A stretch of DNA of 46,266 nucleotides. It comes from Labilithrix sp. GTDB taxonomy: Bacteria > Myxococcota_A > Polyangia > Polyangiales > Polyangiaceae. The first letter of the stretch is position 1. Each line of letters starts with the position of its first letter. Under the pieces are notes generated by a model that saw only the letters and a list, made by a program, of their open reading frames with translations, did not search any database and was not told the origin of the DNA. Where the stretch lies: contig JAHBWD010000069.1 in NCBI GenBank assembly GCA_019637175.1, forward strand, positions 1 through 46,266. The letters run 5' to 3'. The position numbers were made by a program, and so were the translations under genes. Positions 16,377 through 25,267 of the stretch are shown in pieces.

Positions 16377-17983
16377 AGCGCTCTCTCTCGATCCTCTCGC
16401 TCGCCGTCGCAGGGTCCCTCGCCGCGTGCTCGTCGTCGCACGAGCCCGACGACGTCGCGACCGCCGAGAGCGCGGTCAGCTCGTGCGAGGTCCACCCCGA
16501 GCGATCGCTCGTGATCGTCGATCGCCGCGTCCTCGACGACGCCGCGCGTACCGGGCCCGGCGGAGCGTTCGCCTTCATGAGCGTGCTCGGCACCTTCTTC
16601 GCGCCGAGCTTCGACGCGACCTCGCTCATCACCGAGCAGTTCGCGCCGCCTCGCGTGCGGCATCACTGGCCGCTCACGCCCGAGGGAAAGCTCGATCGCA
16701 CCGTGGCGCCGTATCGGCTCCTCGGGATCGTGCTCCGCCCCGAAGGAACGTGGTCGTCGCTCGGCGAGCTGCGCCTGATCTTCGAAGCGTGGAACGACGG
16801 CGCGCTCGGCGAGCTCGTCTCGTTCGAGTACGGCATCGACTGGCGCAAACCCGCGCCGACCGAGGCCGCAGGCGCGCCCGCGCCCGCCAGCGGCGCCGCC
16901 GCCGCCGCGCGCCGCGCCGCGTGGGTCGACGCGTGGCGATCGCTCGAACGAAACGCGTTCGCGTCGACGCCGTACGTCGACGCGCTCGCTTCGCTGGTCA
17001 GCGCGGTGACGCGCGAGCCGACGCAGCTTCGCACCATCGCGATCGAGAAGCGCGAGGGGTCGCCCGCCGGCGCCTTCCGCTTCTCGTCGCTCGGGCGCGG
17101 AGGCTGGCAAGGGCTCCAGCCGACGAACGTCGCCGGTACGCCTCCTTCGACCTGGAACACGCCGGGCTTCACCTGGAGCTCCGGCGGCGGAGGCTGCGGC
17201 GGATGGAGCGGCGGATCGTGCTCGGTCGTCGACCCACTCGTGCGCCTCGTCGAGACGGGCGAGCAGGATCTCCGTCGCGGGAGCTTCGTGTTCCCCGCCG
17301 AGCTCCGCGCGCGCGACGTCGTGGGAACGAAGTCGAGCACGTGGGGCGCCGCGCTGCCGCCGCCGAGCGGATGGGCGCCCGATCGTTGGGAGCGCGCGCG
17401 CACCATCCTCTCGCGCGGAACGTGCGACGGATGTCACGGCGCGGACACCGACAACGCTTCGGTGCACCACCTGATCCCGCAAGAGACCGGCGAGGCGAAG
17501 CTCTCGGCGTTCCTTCGCGACCGGGAGATCCCTCAGCGCGTCCTCGCGTATCGCGCGGCGCTGTGCGGCCCGACCGCGCTCCCGAACGGGATCACGCCGG
17601 CGACCATCGAGGTCGGCGGTGAATGCGCGACCGAGGGCGCCGTCGTCTCCGAGGCGTGCGGCGGCGAGAGCAAGCGCTACGCGGTGTGCGTGCGCGAGGG
17701 CGCGAAGCTCGTGCTCTCGGAGCGCACGTCGTGCATCGACGACCGTCGCCCCGAGTGTACGAGCGGCGAGCGCGGCCCCGAGGTCGCTTGCGCCAAGTGC
17801 GGCACCAAGCGCGACTCCTGCTGGGACTTCCGCTGGTCGGCGGGCTTCTGTTCGAATCAAGGCGTCTGCGAGCCCGACGAGACGTCGGATACGACCGCGG
17901 GGTGCGCCGCCGGAAGCGTGCGCACGCGCCTCTGCACGTCGACGTGTCGCTGGACCGACTACGGCGTCTGCACGGCGCGTTGA
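16373..17983 (+). CDS. Predicted lipoprotein with one CxxCH heme-type motif
   Basis: A 536-residue lipoprotein (signal ending SLAAC, Cys19). I recognise no full domain family. A CDGCH motif at 351-355 is followed by a histidine pair in NASVHHLIPQ, like the single-heme regions in large myxobacterial lipoproteins. The C-terminal 150 residues are Cys-rich (CAKCGTKRDSCWDF, CTSTCRWTDYGVC), probably disulfide-bonded. A Gly/Ser/Cys patch (GGGGCGGWSGGSC) occurs at about 270. The start codon overlaps the stop of the kelch lipoprotein gene, which fixes it. It is convergent with the Tat lipoprotein gene (2 bp between stops). Confidence 0.88.
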   Translation: MKRSLSILSLAVAGSLAACSSSHEPDDVATAESAVSSCEVHPERSLVIVDRRVLDDAARTGPGGAFAFMSVLGTFFAPSFDATSLITEQFAPPRVRHHWPLTPEGKLDRTVAPYRLLGIVLRPEGTWSSLGELRLIFEAWNDGALGELVSFEYGIDWRKPAPTEAAGAPAPASGAAAAARRAAWVDAWRSLERNAFASTPYVDALASLVSAVTREPTQLRTIAIEKREGSPAGAFRFSSLGRGGWQGLQPTNVAGTPPSTWNTPGFTWSSGGGGCGGWSGGSCSVVDPLVRLVETGEQDLRRGSFVFPAELRARDVVGTKSSTWGAALPPPSGWAPDRWERARTILSRGTCDGCHGADTDNASVHHLIPQETGEAKLSAFLRDREIPQRVLAYRAALCGPTALPNGITPATIEVGGECATEGAVVSEACGGESKRYAVCVREGAKLVLSERTSCIDDRRPECTSGERGPEVACAKCGTKRDSCWDFRWSAGFCSNQGVCEPDETSDTTAGCAAGSVRTRLCTSTCRWTDYGVCTAR

Positions 17984-17985
17984 GA

Positions 17986-20097
17986 TCAACCCACGTCGAT
18001 GACGGCGGCGGCGAGGGCGCGAACCGAGAGGACGAAGCGGACGCGCGAACCCTCCATGCTGAAGGGAGCGATCGCGTCGGGGGCGCCCGGGCTCGTCAGC
18101 GTCACTCGCGAGGCGCGGCGCGGAAGATCGATCGTGCAAGTGAACGCCGCCTCGATGCCCGTCAGGTTGGCGCAAGCGACGACGTGCTTGTTCGGCGCCG
18201 CGCGACGCTCGACGATCACGGAGGGCGGGGCGTCGGTCTCGATCGGCGAGCCGGTGAACGCGGCGACCGCGCGCGCGATCGCGTCGTCGCCGCTTCGGAG
18301 GTGCGTGCGCCCCACGCGATCGACGGCGTGCACGACGCGTCCGTCGCCGATCTTGCGCTCGGCCCACGGAGGGCCGGCGCTCGCGAGCTCGAGCGCGCGC
18401 ATGAGCAGCGGGGCGGATCGGAGCGCGCCGACCTCGTCGCGCGTGCCCGCGTCGGCGCCGGTCACCAAGACGGCGCCCCCACGCTCGACGTACGCGCGCA
18501 GGCGCGCGATCAGGTCGGCCTCCAGGGCGACCGCGCTCGGGACGATGATCGCACGGTAGCGATCGAGGTCGGACGCGCGCGGCGCCGGCAGCACGTCGAA
18601 GGGCACGTGACGTTGCATGAGAAGCGCGCAGAACCCGCGGAAGTCGGCGAGGTACTCGGTCTCGAGCACCGAGTCTTCCGCGTCACGCGACCACCAGCTC
18701 GAGTCGTCCTTCGTCGAGGCGTACAGCCCGCGACCGCGATCGAGCACGTCGCGGCTCGCCGACGAGTAGAGCACGGCGACGTCGCTCGCGCTGTCCGACG
18801 CGATCACTTCGGGGTGTGACTCGAGCCACGCGTACATGCGCCTTCGATACGCCGATCCGACGCTCGTCTCGATGTCGGGAACGCGCGCCTCGCAAGGGCT
18901 CGACCCGGTCGCGATCGCGAGCGCCATCACGCGCTCGGCGTCGTCTTCCTCCTTTCCGTAGCAGACGACCCACGACGGGCGCGCGCCGAGCGTCGCGCGC
19001 GCGTGCTTCATCATGGTGGCGAGCGCGTACCAGTCGCCCGCGCCGGCCTCGCGCATCGCGCTCGCGTCGCTCAACGGATCGATCGTCCAGGCGCGCCCGA
19101 CGTCGACGCTCTGAAAGGCGGCGTCGAGACCGAGGCGCGTGCTCGCGCCGTGGTCCATCGTCGTCGTGTGGAAGAGGACCTCGAAGTCGGCTCGCGACGC
19201 CTTCGCGCGCTCGGCGATCCGCTGCTCGAGCTCGGCGATCAACCTGTGACGCCACGTCACCCAGCGGATGAACCGTGGATCGTCCCAGTCGACCGCCGTC
19301 GGGAGCTCGAGGCCCGTCTCCGCGCGAAAGCGCGTGGCGCACGACGGGCTCACGCACGTCCACGAGGCGGCCGCGTCGCCGAGCAGCGTCGCGTCGCCCC
19401 AAAGACCGTCGATCGCGGTCGCGGTGAGCCGCGGAATGCGGCGCATCAGCGCGTCGGCCCAGCCGCTCGTCGGACACATCCACGCAGTCTCGTCGCCTCC
19501 GTCGAGCACGACGTTCGCGCCGCCGTCCATCCCGATCTGGAGCCAGTCGGGGTGCTCCGCCGACACCGTGCGAGCGCCGTCGGCGCTCACGACCTCGAGC
19601 AGCGGCCAGCGGACGAGACAGCGCATGCCGCGCGCGTGACACTCGCGCGCGACCAGATCGATCACGCGGAGCTGCTCGGCGAAGCCGTCGTCGCCGGCGT
19701 ACGTCGAGAGCTCGGCGCTCACCTCCACGACCGAGACGCGCTCGCCGGCCATGCGATCGAGATCCTCGCCCAGATCGCAGACGGTCGTGCCGGCGAAGGC
19801 TTCGATCCCCGCGACGCGCGCGGCCTTCTGCCAATCGCCGCGAGGTAGGAGCACGTCGGCGCTCTCGCGCAGGTTGCAGACGCCGTCGTCGATCTCGCCT
19901 CCGCCGGCGTTGCAGCCCGGCCACAGTGCGAGGCCGCCGAGCGCGCCGATGCCTCGCAGGAGATCGCGCCGTCCGAGCGCGCCTCGCGTGTTCGTTCGAG
20001 GGTTTCGCTTCACGCGCGCGGAGCAAGCACGCGCCGTGCTCGCGCGCGCTCGGTGGTGATGCCTCGAGGCAGCGTTCATGCATCTTCGTTCACGCAT
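17986..20097 (-). CDS. Tat-exported lipoprotein resembling a glycoside hydrolase with a GATase-like domain
   Basis: A 703-residue protein with a twin-arginine signal (GRRDLLRGIGALGG) ending in a lipobox WPGC. The middle looks like a TIM barrel: ARGMRCLVRWPLLEVVSADGARTV, then PDWLQIGMDGG, then MCPTSGWADALM. Around residue 530 follows a Rossmann-like segment (YRAIIVPSAVAL, YVERGGAVLVTGADAG), as in the trimerisation domain of GH42-like enzymes. Assignment to a glycosidase is by architecture; catalytic acids are not pinned down. The ATG at 20097 has GAGAG seven bases upstream; 20079 (ATG) and 20013 (GTG) also keep the Tat signal. It lies downstream of pelG on the same strand with 139 bp between them, so it may act on Pel or another glycan. 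Confidence 0.82.
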   Translation of the reverse strand: MRERRCMNAASRHHHRARASTARACSARVKRNPRTNTRGALGRRDLLRGIGALGGLALWPGCNAGGGEIDDGVCNLRESADVLLPRGDWQKAARVAGIEAFAGTTVCDLGEDLDRMAGERVSVVEVSAELSTYAGDDGFAEQLRVIDLVARECHARGMRCLVRWPLLEVVSADGARTVSAEHPDWLQIGMDGGANVVLDGGDETAWMCPTSGWADALMRRIPRLTATAIDGLWGDATLLGDAAASWTCVSPSCATRFRAETGLELPTAVDWDDPRFIRWVTWRHRLIAELEQRIAERAKASRADFEVLFHTTTMDHGASTRLGLDAAFQSVDVGRAWTIDPLSDASAMREAGAGDWYALATMMKHARATLGARPSWVVCYGKEEDDAERVMALAIATGSSPCEARVPDIETSVGSAYRRRMYAWLESHPEVIASDSASDVAVLYSSASRDVLDRGRGLYASTKDDSSWWSRDAEDSVLETEYLADFRGFCALLMQRHVPFDVLPAPRASDLDRYRAIIVPSAVALEADLIARLRAYVERGGAVLVTGADAGTRDEVGALRSAPLLMRALELASAGPPWAERKIGDGRVVHAVDRVGRTHLRSGDDAIARAVAAFTGSPIETDAPPSVIVERRAAPNKHVVACANLTGIEAAFTCTIDLPRRASRVTLTSPGAPDAIAPFSMEGSRVRFVLSVRALAAAVIDVG

Positions 20098-20105
20098 GAA
20101 GATGC
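20075..20105. promoter_or_regulatory. Two interlocking inverted repeats at the divergent start of the Tat lipoprotein
   Basis: GCATCTTC (20080-20087) pairs with GAAGATGC (20098-20105), and TTCATGC (20075-20081) pairs with GCATGAA (20094-20100). The region contains the proposed ATG codons of the minus-strand Tat lipoprotein (20097) and of a small plus-strand frame (20096). It could be an operator or alternate RNA hairpins controlling either start. Confidence 0.4.
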
Positions 20106-20236
20106 TCTCGTCGTTGCTCGTCGCCGGCCGCCCGATCGCGATGACCCTCGCCCTCGTCGCGGCGCTCGGCCTCGGGATGGTCGTCGCCAGCTACGCGTGC
20201 GCGGGCACCGCCGAGACGAGCGAGCGCGCGCGCTGA
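20096..20236 (+). CDS. Possible 46-residue small membrane protein
   Basis: An ATG-started frame of 46 codons. It begins MKMLSSLLVAG, has one hydrophobic stretch (IAMTLALVAALGLGMVV) and ends with a polar tail CAGTAETSERAR. It fills the gap between the Tat lipoprotein and pelG, with its stop abutting the stop of pelG. It could be a small membrane protein or an accident of GC-rich sequence. No ribosome site is convincing. Confidence 0.35.
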   Translation: MKMLSSLLVAGRPIAMTLALVAALGLGMVVASYACAGTAETSERAR

Positions 20237-21601
20237 TCAACGCATGAACGTGTCGTAGTCGAGGCGCTGGAGCTGGCGTGACAGCAGCGAGAGCGCGATC
20301 AAGCTCGTGACGCCTGCGGCGGCGAGGAAGCCGAAGCCGTAGAACCGCGGACCGAGCTGTAGGCTCGCGAGCGACAGCGCGAGGTTCGCGAACGCGAAGA
20401 AGGCCACCAAGCAGAGCGCCAGCTTGCGACAGTCGAGGTAGAACAGGACAGTCAGCGTCGCGAGCAGAACGACCTGGAAGCCGACGCCCGCGACGTCGAC
20501 CGAGAACAGGTAGCTGTAGAAGGCGGGGATGCGGAACACCGCGAGCGCCTTCTGCCGAATCATCAAGAGCACGACGACCGTGAGCCCCTGCACGCGGAAC
20601 ACGTCGTGGATGCCCGTGCGCGCCGCGTCGGCGAGGCCGGCGCGCAGGCGGCGCACGTCGTCGAGCGTGTCGCCCCGCCGCACGGCGTCGTAGTACCGCT
20701 GGTAGTGCTCGGCGAAGTCGGTCTCGATCCGCACGAAGAAGACGGCCATGCCGGGCACGACCGAGAGGTACGCGACGAAGATCGGCACGTCGTACACCAC
20801 CGAGTATCGGATCGGGCCGACCAGCGGCTCCGACGTGATCGGGTTCATCCAGAACACGAACTTGTCGATCCACACCGCCGCGTTGAGCAAACCCCCGGTG
20901 AGCGCGAGGCCGGCGAAGATCTTCTTTCGGTCGAGGAAGTCGAAGGCGATGAAGCGATCGGTCGGATATCGCCGCAGCACGAGCGCGAGCATCGCGAAGA
21001 GCATCACCGCGTGCCCGACGAAGAAGCCGGCGAGGTGACCGGTGAGCCCCAGGCGGCCGAGCACGAGCGAGAGCGCGACGGTGATCCCGTAGCCGAGCGC
21101 GAAGACCGCGACGACGTCGCGATACGCCTTCACCCCGGAGAGCAGCCCGCTCAGGATCCACACGTCGCACAGCGTGACGAAGGTCGCGACGAGCAGCATG
21201 CGGAAGGCGACGTGATCGTGGAACGTCGCCGCGGCGACGACGGCGCCGAGGGTCCCGCTCACGACGGTCGTGAGGAGGAGAGCGCCGATGAGGTTCGGCG
21301 CCACGGCCGCGGTCTTCTCCTCGAACAGCCTGTCGGCGACGAAGCGGACGAAGAGGAGCTGGAGGAAGCCCGCGAGCGTGAGCGAGCATGCCATCAAGTA
21401 GGTGATCGTCGCGAGAAACGGCGTGACGGTCTGCACGCCGCGGTGGGTGCTCTCCGCGACGAGGCCGATGACGAGCATCGAGCCGATCGACAAGATCCAG
21501 GGGCCGGAGCCCACGACGCTCGCGAGGAAGTACGCTCGCGCGGCGCCCGCGAACGTCTCCTTGCGCAAGTGTCGGCGAAGCTCGAATCCGATGCCGGCCA
21601 C
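20237..21601 (-). CDS. pelG: PelG, Pel polysaccharide inner-membrane transporter
   Basis: A 454-residue protein from a GTG start, preceded by a GGGGGGA run. It has about twelve membrane segments. The opening MAGIGFELRRHLRKETFAG and the segment SVVGSGPWILSIGS are characteristic of PelG, a MOP/Wzx-like membrane protein. With PelD, PelE and PelF it forms the inner-membrane synthase complex that polymerises and moves Pel across the membrane. It is the last pel gene in this operon, 22 bp after pelF. Length matches the family (about 450). Its stop abuts that of the small plus-strand frame. Confidence 0.96.
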   Translation of the reverse strand: MAGIGFELRRHLRKETFAGAARAYFLASVVGSGPWILSIGSMLVIGLVAESTHRGVQTVTPFLATITYLMACSLTLAGFLQLLFVRFVADRLFEEKTAAVAPNLIGALLLTTVVSGTLGAVVAAATFHDHVAFRMLLVATFVTLCDVWILSGLLSGVKAYRDVVAVFALGYGITVALSLVLGRLGLTGHLAGFFVGHAVMLFAMLALVLRRYPTDRFIAFDFLDRKKIFAGLALTGGLLNAAVWIDKFVFWMNPITSEPLVGPIRYSVVYDVPIFVAYLSVVPGMAVFFVRIETDFAEHYQRYYDAVRRGDTLDDVRRLRAGLADAARTGIHDVFRVQGLTVVVLLMIRQKALAVFRIPAFYSYLFSVDVAGVGFQVVLLATLTVLFYLDCRKLALCLVAFFAFANLALSLASLQLGPRFYGFGFLAAAGVTSLIALSLLSRQLQRLDYDTFMR

Positions 21602-21623
21602 GCTGCTCGTCCCCCCAATGCGC

Positions 21624-23162
21624 TCACGATCGAGCGAGCGCGTTCGTGTAGATGCCGCGATAGGCGTCGAACATGAGGTCTTGTGTGTACATCGACTCGA
21701 CGCGCGCGATGCCCGCGCGCTGCGCCGCGCGCCACCGATCGGAGTCGGACAGGAGATCCATCGCCGCGCGCGCGGTGGCCTCGGGGCTCGCGATTTCGAC
21801 CACCGCGCCCGCGGCGCCGCGCGCGCGATCCTCGGGCGAAGCGCCGCAGACGAGCTCGCGTACGCAGCCCACGTCGGTCGAGACGCAGGGCACGCCCGCA
21901 GCGAAGCCCTCGAGCACGACGAGGGGCTGCGCTTCGCTGATCGACGTGAGGACGTTGAGCCCGAGGCGCGGGAAGATCTCGTCGGTCTTCTGGAAGCCGA
22001 GGAACTTGACGATCTCCGTGAGACCGAGCGTCCGTGTCAGGCTCTTGCACTCCTCGGCGTAGCTCGGGTCCTCGTCGTCGGGCCCCACGATCCAGGCCTC
22101 GACGTCGGGCATCCACGCGACGAGCACGCGGACGGCGCGGATGAATGTCTTGATGTCCTTGATCGGCACGACGCGACCGACGAGGCCGAGCACCTTGGGC
22201 ACGCCCACGGCGCGCGCGCTCCGCAAAGCCGAGAACCGAGGAAGGTCGATCCCGTTCGGCACGATGCGCGTGCGGCTGGGCTCGGCGCCGTCGGCGATCT
22301 GTCGGCGTTGGTTTCCTTCGTAGAGCGCGACGATCGGATCGGCCGCGGCGTAGGCCATCCGCGCGAGCGCCTCGAAGAATCGGATCCATCGCTGGCGGAA
22401 GAAGCCGATGCCGCTCGCGTCGGCGGTGTCGTCGTCTTCGTGGATCCAGGTCGCCTGGAGAAGCTCGATGCGCCGCTCTTTCGCGTAGATCCCGTGCTCC
22501 GTCAGCACGAGGGGTCGACCGTGCTTCTTGCGCGCGAGCGCGCCGAGGAGCCCTGCGTAGCCGGTCGAGACGACGTGATAGGCGCGCGACGCCGGCAGCC
22601 TGGCCGCGATCTTCGCCATCAGGAAGAGCGGCGCGTGCATCGAGCGCACGGTCCAGAAGTACTCGAGGAAGCTCCGCGATCGCGAGGTGAGGTCGTAGCG
22701 CGCGCAGATGCGATCCCAGGCGGCCTCGCTCGAGAGAAAGTCTTCTTCGTGGCGCGCCGGATCGTCGAGCAGCATCGCGGCGACACGATCGAGCGCGGCG
22801 TCGAGGCACGCGGCCGGCGGCGCGGGGCCGGCGCCGGCGTCGCTCCGCGCGAGCTCGTCGTGGAGGACCGCGCTCTCGGCATAGAACGCGGCGTCGCCTG
22901 GGCGTCGCACGACGCGCTGGGTGCGCGGCGCGTCGCCGAGGAAGTGCTCCTCGAGGTGCACGACGTTCTCAGGAAGCTCGTAGCGGAGGCGCGGATAGCT
23001 CTCCCGCTCGCCGCCGAGGAAGACGAGCGCGAACCGGAGCTCGGGCAGGCCGCGTATGATCTGGTGCACCCAGCTCGAGACGCCGCCGCTCACGTAGGGA
23101 TACGTCCCTTCGAGCAGGAGGGTCACGTCCGCGACTTCGTCCGGCGCGAGGCGGAGGCTCAC
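21624..23162 (-). CDS. pelF: PelF, Pel glycosyltransferase (GT4)
   Basis: A 512-residue cytosolic GT-B glycosyltransferase that uses UDP-N-acetyl-sugar to build Pel. The N-terminus DVTLLLEGTYPYVSGGVSSW is the PelF hallmark. GLVGRVVPIKDIKTF and the E-x7-E motif in EAQPLVVLEGFAAGVP mark the nucleotide-sugar domain. The GTG start overlaps the pelE stop (GTGA), which decides the start and couples the two. Length is close to the Pseudomonas aeruginosa protein (about 507). A large insert with many Ala/Arg residues occurs at about 75-130. Confidence 0.97.
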   Translation of the reverse strand: MSLRLAPDEVADVTLLLEGTYPYVSGGVSSWVHQIIRGLPELRFALVFLGGERESYPRLRYELPENVVHLEEHFLGDAPRTQRVVRRPGDAAFYAESAVLHDELARSDAGAGPAPPAACLDAALDRVAAMLLDDPARHEEDFLSSEAAWDRICARYDLTSRSRSFLEYFWTVRSMHAPLFLMAKIAARLPASRAYHVVSTGYAGLLGALARKKHGRPLVLTEHGIYAKERRIELLQATWIHEDDDTADASGIGFFRQRWIRFFEALARMAYAAADPIVALYEGNQRRQIADGAEPSRTRIVPNGIDLPRFSALRSARAVGVPKVLGLVGRVVPIKDIKTFIRAVRVLVAWMPDVEAWIVGPDDEDPSYAEECKSLTRTLGLTEIVKFLGFQKTDEIFPRLGLNVLTSISEAQPLVVLEGFAAGVPCVSTDVGCVRELVCGASPEDRARGAAGAVVEIASPEATARAAMDLLSDSDRWRAAQRAGIARVESMYTQDLMFDAYRGIYTNALARS

Positions 23163-24178
23163 GACGGCTCCGCGGCGCTCGCGCACCAGAGATCGATCAC
23201 AGGTCGGGAGAAGGCGTGATCGGGTGCCGTGGCGTCGAGCTCTTGGAGCACCGCGCCCACCGCGGCGAGATCGCGCGCACCGAAGGCGCACTCCGCGAGG
23301 TACGGCAGCACCGCGGCGCGCGAATGACCGGCGCGAAGCGCGCGTTCGAAGGCGGCCGCCGCCCGATCGGGAGCGCGTCGATGAAGGAGGATACGCCCGT
23401 GGAGCAGCTCGGCGGCGGCGTTGGCCGGCTGGAGCCGGCACGCCGCTTCGGCGTTCTCCTCCGCTCGCTGCAAGGCGTGGTCGAGCACCAAGCCGTCGGC
23501 GAGGCCGACGTAGCCGAGCTCCCACGCGCACTCTGCGAGGCGAAGGTGAAGGCGCGCACGATCGCGCGGGTGCGCCGTCTCGAGCGCGCGCGTGATCTCG
23601 TCGCTCTGGAGCTCCAGGTCGCGCCGCATGCGTTCGAGCCGCGAGAAGGCGTAGAGGCGGATCTCCTCGACCGCGTCGGTCTGCGCGAGCTCGAGCAACG
23701 GCACCGCGACCTTCGCGGAGAGATGACGCGTCATGAGGAGCGCCTCGAAGCGCCGCGGCGCCGTCTCCGGCGTGCGGACCCTCAAGCGCGCGCGGATCTC
23801 CGCGATCGACGGACCCGGGCTGCGGTGCCCGGGAAGCTGCTCCAGGTCCTCTTCTCCCACGAGCTGCCATCGCGCGTCCTCTGCCGGGCGAAGCTCGCGC
23901 AGCCCGAGGCGGAGCGCCGCGACGACGCCGAGGAGGCCCAGCACCGGAACGAAGAACGAGAGCGCGGCCGCGAACGCACCCACCTCCCACTGCGTCGCGC
24001 GCGCGAACGGCGGCGTCGCGCCGGCGAGGAGGACGCCCGAGTCGATCGCGCAGCAAGCATGAACCCCGAGCAGCAGCAGCATCGGCGCCCCCGAGCGCAG
24101 GGGCGTGAGGAGGAACGTGAACGCTGCGGCGTCCACGGCGACGAGGAACACGAGCCCAGCGACTCGCGGCGGCGTCAT
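23159..24178 (-). CDS. pelE: PelE, membrane-anchored TPR protein of the Pel synthase
   Basis: A 339-residue protein. Two or three membrane segments (about 6-25, 30-55 and 70-92) are followed by a soluble helical region rich in TPR-like units (for example AENAEAACRLQPANAAAELLHGRILL and AFERALRAGHSRAAVLPYLAECAF, shown here as separate stretches). PelE scaffolds PelD, PelF and PelG in the inner membrane. The ATG overlaps the pelD stop (ATGA) and its own stop overlaps pelF (GTGA), so pelD-E-F are tightly coupled. Sequence identity to known PelE is presumably low; the call rests on order, length and topology. Confidence 0.88.
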   Translation of the reverse strand: MTPPRVAGLVFLVAVDAAAFTFLLTPLRSGAPMLLLLGVHACCAIDSGVLLAGATPPFARATQWEVGAFAAALSFFVPVLGLLGVVAALRLGLRELRPAEDARWQLVGEEDLEQLPGHRSPGPSIAEIRARLRVRTPETAPRRFEALLMTRHLSAKVAVPLLELAQTDAVEEIRLYAFSRLERMRRDLELQSDEITRALETAHPRDRARLHLRLAECAWELGYVGLADGLVLDHALQRAEENAEAACRLQPANAAAELLHGRILLHRRAPDRAAAAFERALRAGHSRAAVLPYLAECAFGARDLAAVGAVLQELDATAPDHAFSRPVIDLWCASAAEPS

Positions 24179-25263
24179 CGCGTCGTCTCTCCGGAGACCG
24201 GATCGGTGCCCGCGACGAGATCGGCGAAGTAGCCCGCGAGCGCGAGCATCGACGCGAGGTTTCGCCGGTGGAACGCGATGAACGGCATCGCCTGTACGCA
24301 GAGCACCGCGCGCACGGTCCCCGCGTCGACGAAAGGAACGGCGGCGAGGAGCGGCGACGTCGCGTCTTCTCCGCGCGCGGCCGCGGCGGGCACGTAGACG
24401 ATCTGCTGCGTGCGGATCGCGCGCGCCGCGAGCGGATCGTCGGGATCCATCGGCAGCGGCTGCCCGACGACCGCGCATCGCTCCGCCAGCGCGTCTCCTT
24501 CGACGAGGTACAGCTCGGCCACCTGCACCCCGCAGTGCGCCGCGAAGATGCGAAGGATCGCCGGCCCGTGGCTCTCGAGAGAGAGAGGCTCGCCTCCTGC
24601 GATCTCCCGCACCGCGGCGAGCGCGTCGCGGAGGCTGTGGGTCGTCCGCGCGACCTGCTCGTCGAGGCGCGCGTGCGACACCTCGAGGAGGTAGTGCGAC
24701 CGCGCGAGCGCGACGCCGCGTCGGCTCAGCCACGAATTGCGCGATCGCAGCTCCACGACCTGCTGCGCCGACATGTCGGAGAACTGGCCGGCGACCGCGG
24801 CGATCGCGAACAGCCCCACGAGCGGCTCACCAGGGAAGCCGTTGACGGGGACGATCTGGGTCCGCCACGCGGTCAAGAGCGCCGCGTCGAGCGCGACCGC
24901 GCTGGCCATGCCCAACGTCCTCCCATAGCGGAGCGCGACGAGCAGCGGCGCGAAGACGAGCCAAGGAAAGCTCGCGCGGAGCACGAACGGATCGTCGTGA
25001 TTGATCAGCCAAAACGTCGCGGGAAATCCGATCGTCACGCCCATCGTCTCGACGATGCGCCACGCGCGCGCTCGCGAGATCGTCGGTCTCAGCCAGGAGG
25101 GAGCCGCCTCCTCGCTCGCGGGCTTCTCGTCGCTGCGGACGTGGTCGTCGCCGCGAAGCCGCACGAACGAGCGGGTTGCCGGCGCGTGCTCTTCCTCTTG
25201 TTCTCGCTCTCGTTCTTGCGCGCTCGCGGCGGCGCTGGACGCGCCATCGGCCTGCATCGCCAT
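24175..25263 (-). CDS. pelD: PelD, membrane and GAF domains only (no GGDEF-like domain)
   Basis: A 362-residue protein. A basic/acidic N-tail (1-60) is followed by about four membrane segments (65-150: VTIGFPATFWLI, FAPLLVALRYG, VGLFAIAAVAGQF). A signalling helix comes next, then a GAF domain from about 200 (ILRIFAAHCGVQVAELYLV to TVRAVLCVQAMPFIAFHRR). It ends about 15 residues after the GAF domain. The P. aeruginosa protein is about 455 residues and continues into a degenerate GGDEF domain whose RxxD site binds c-di-GMP to switch synthesis on. That part is absent here, and the following DNA codes for pelE in another frame, overlapping by four bases. PelD activity must therefore be controlled otherwise, or through the GAF domain (inference). 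GAGGTGA precedes the ATG, 4 bp after pelC. Confidence 0.9.
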   Translation of the reverse strand: MAMQADGASSAAASAQEREREQEEEHAPATRSFVRLRGDDHVRSDEKPASEEAAPSWLRPTISRARAWRIVETMGVTIGFPATFWLINHDDPFVLRASFPWLVFAPLLVALRYGRTLGMASAVALDAALLTAWRTQIVPVNGFPGEPLVGLFAIAAVAGQFSDMSAQQVVELRSRNSWLSRRGVALARSHYLLEVSHARLDEQVARTTHSLRDALAAVREIAGGEPLSLESHGPAILRIFAAHCGVQVAELYLVEGDALAERCAVVGQPLPMDPDDPLAARAIRTQQIVYVPAAAARGEDATSPLLAAVPFVDAGTVRAVLCVQAMPFIAFHRRNLASMLALAGYFADLVAGTDPVSGETTR

Positions 25264-25267
25264 CGGC

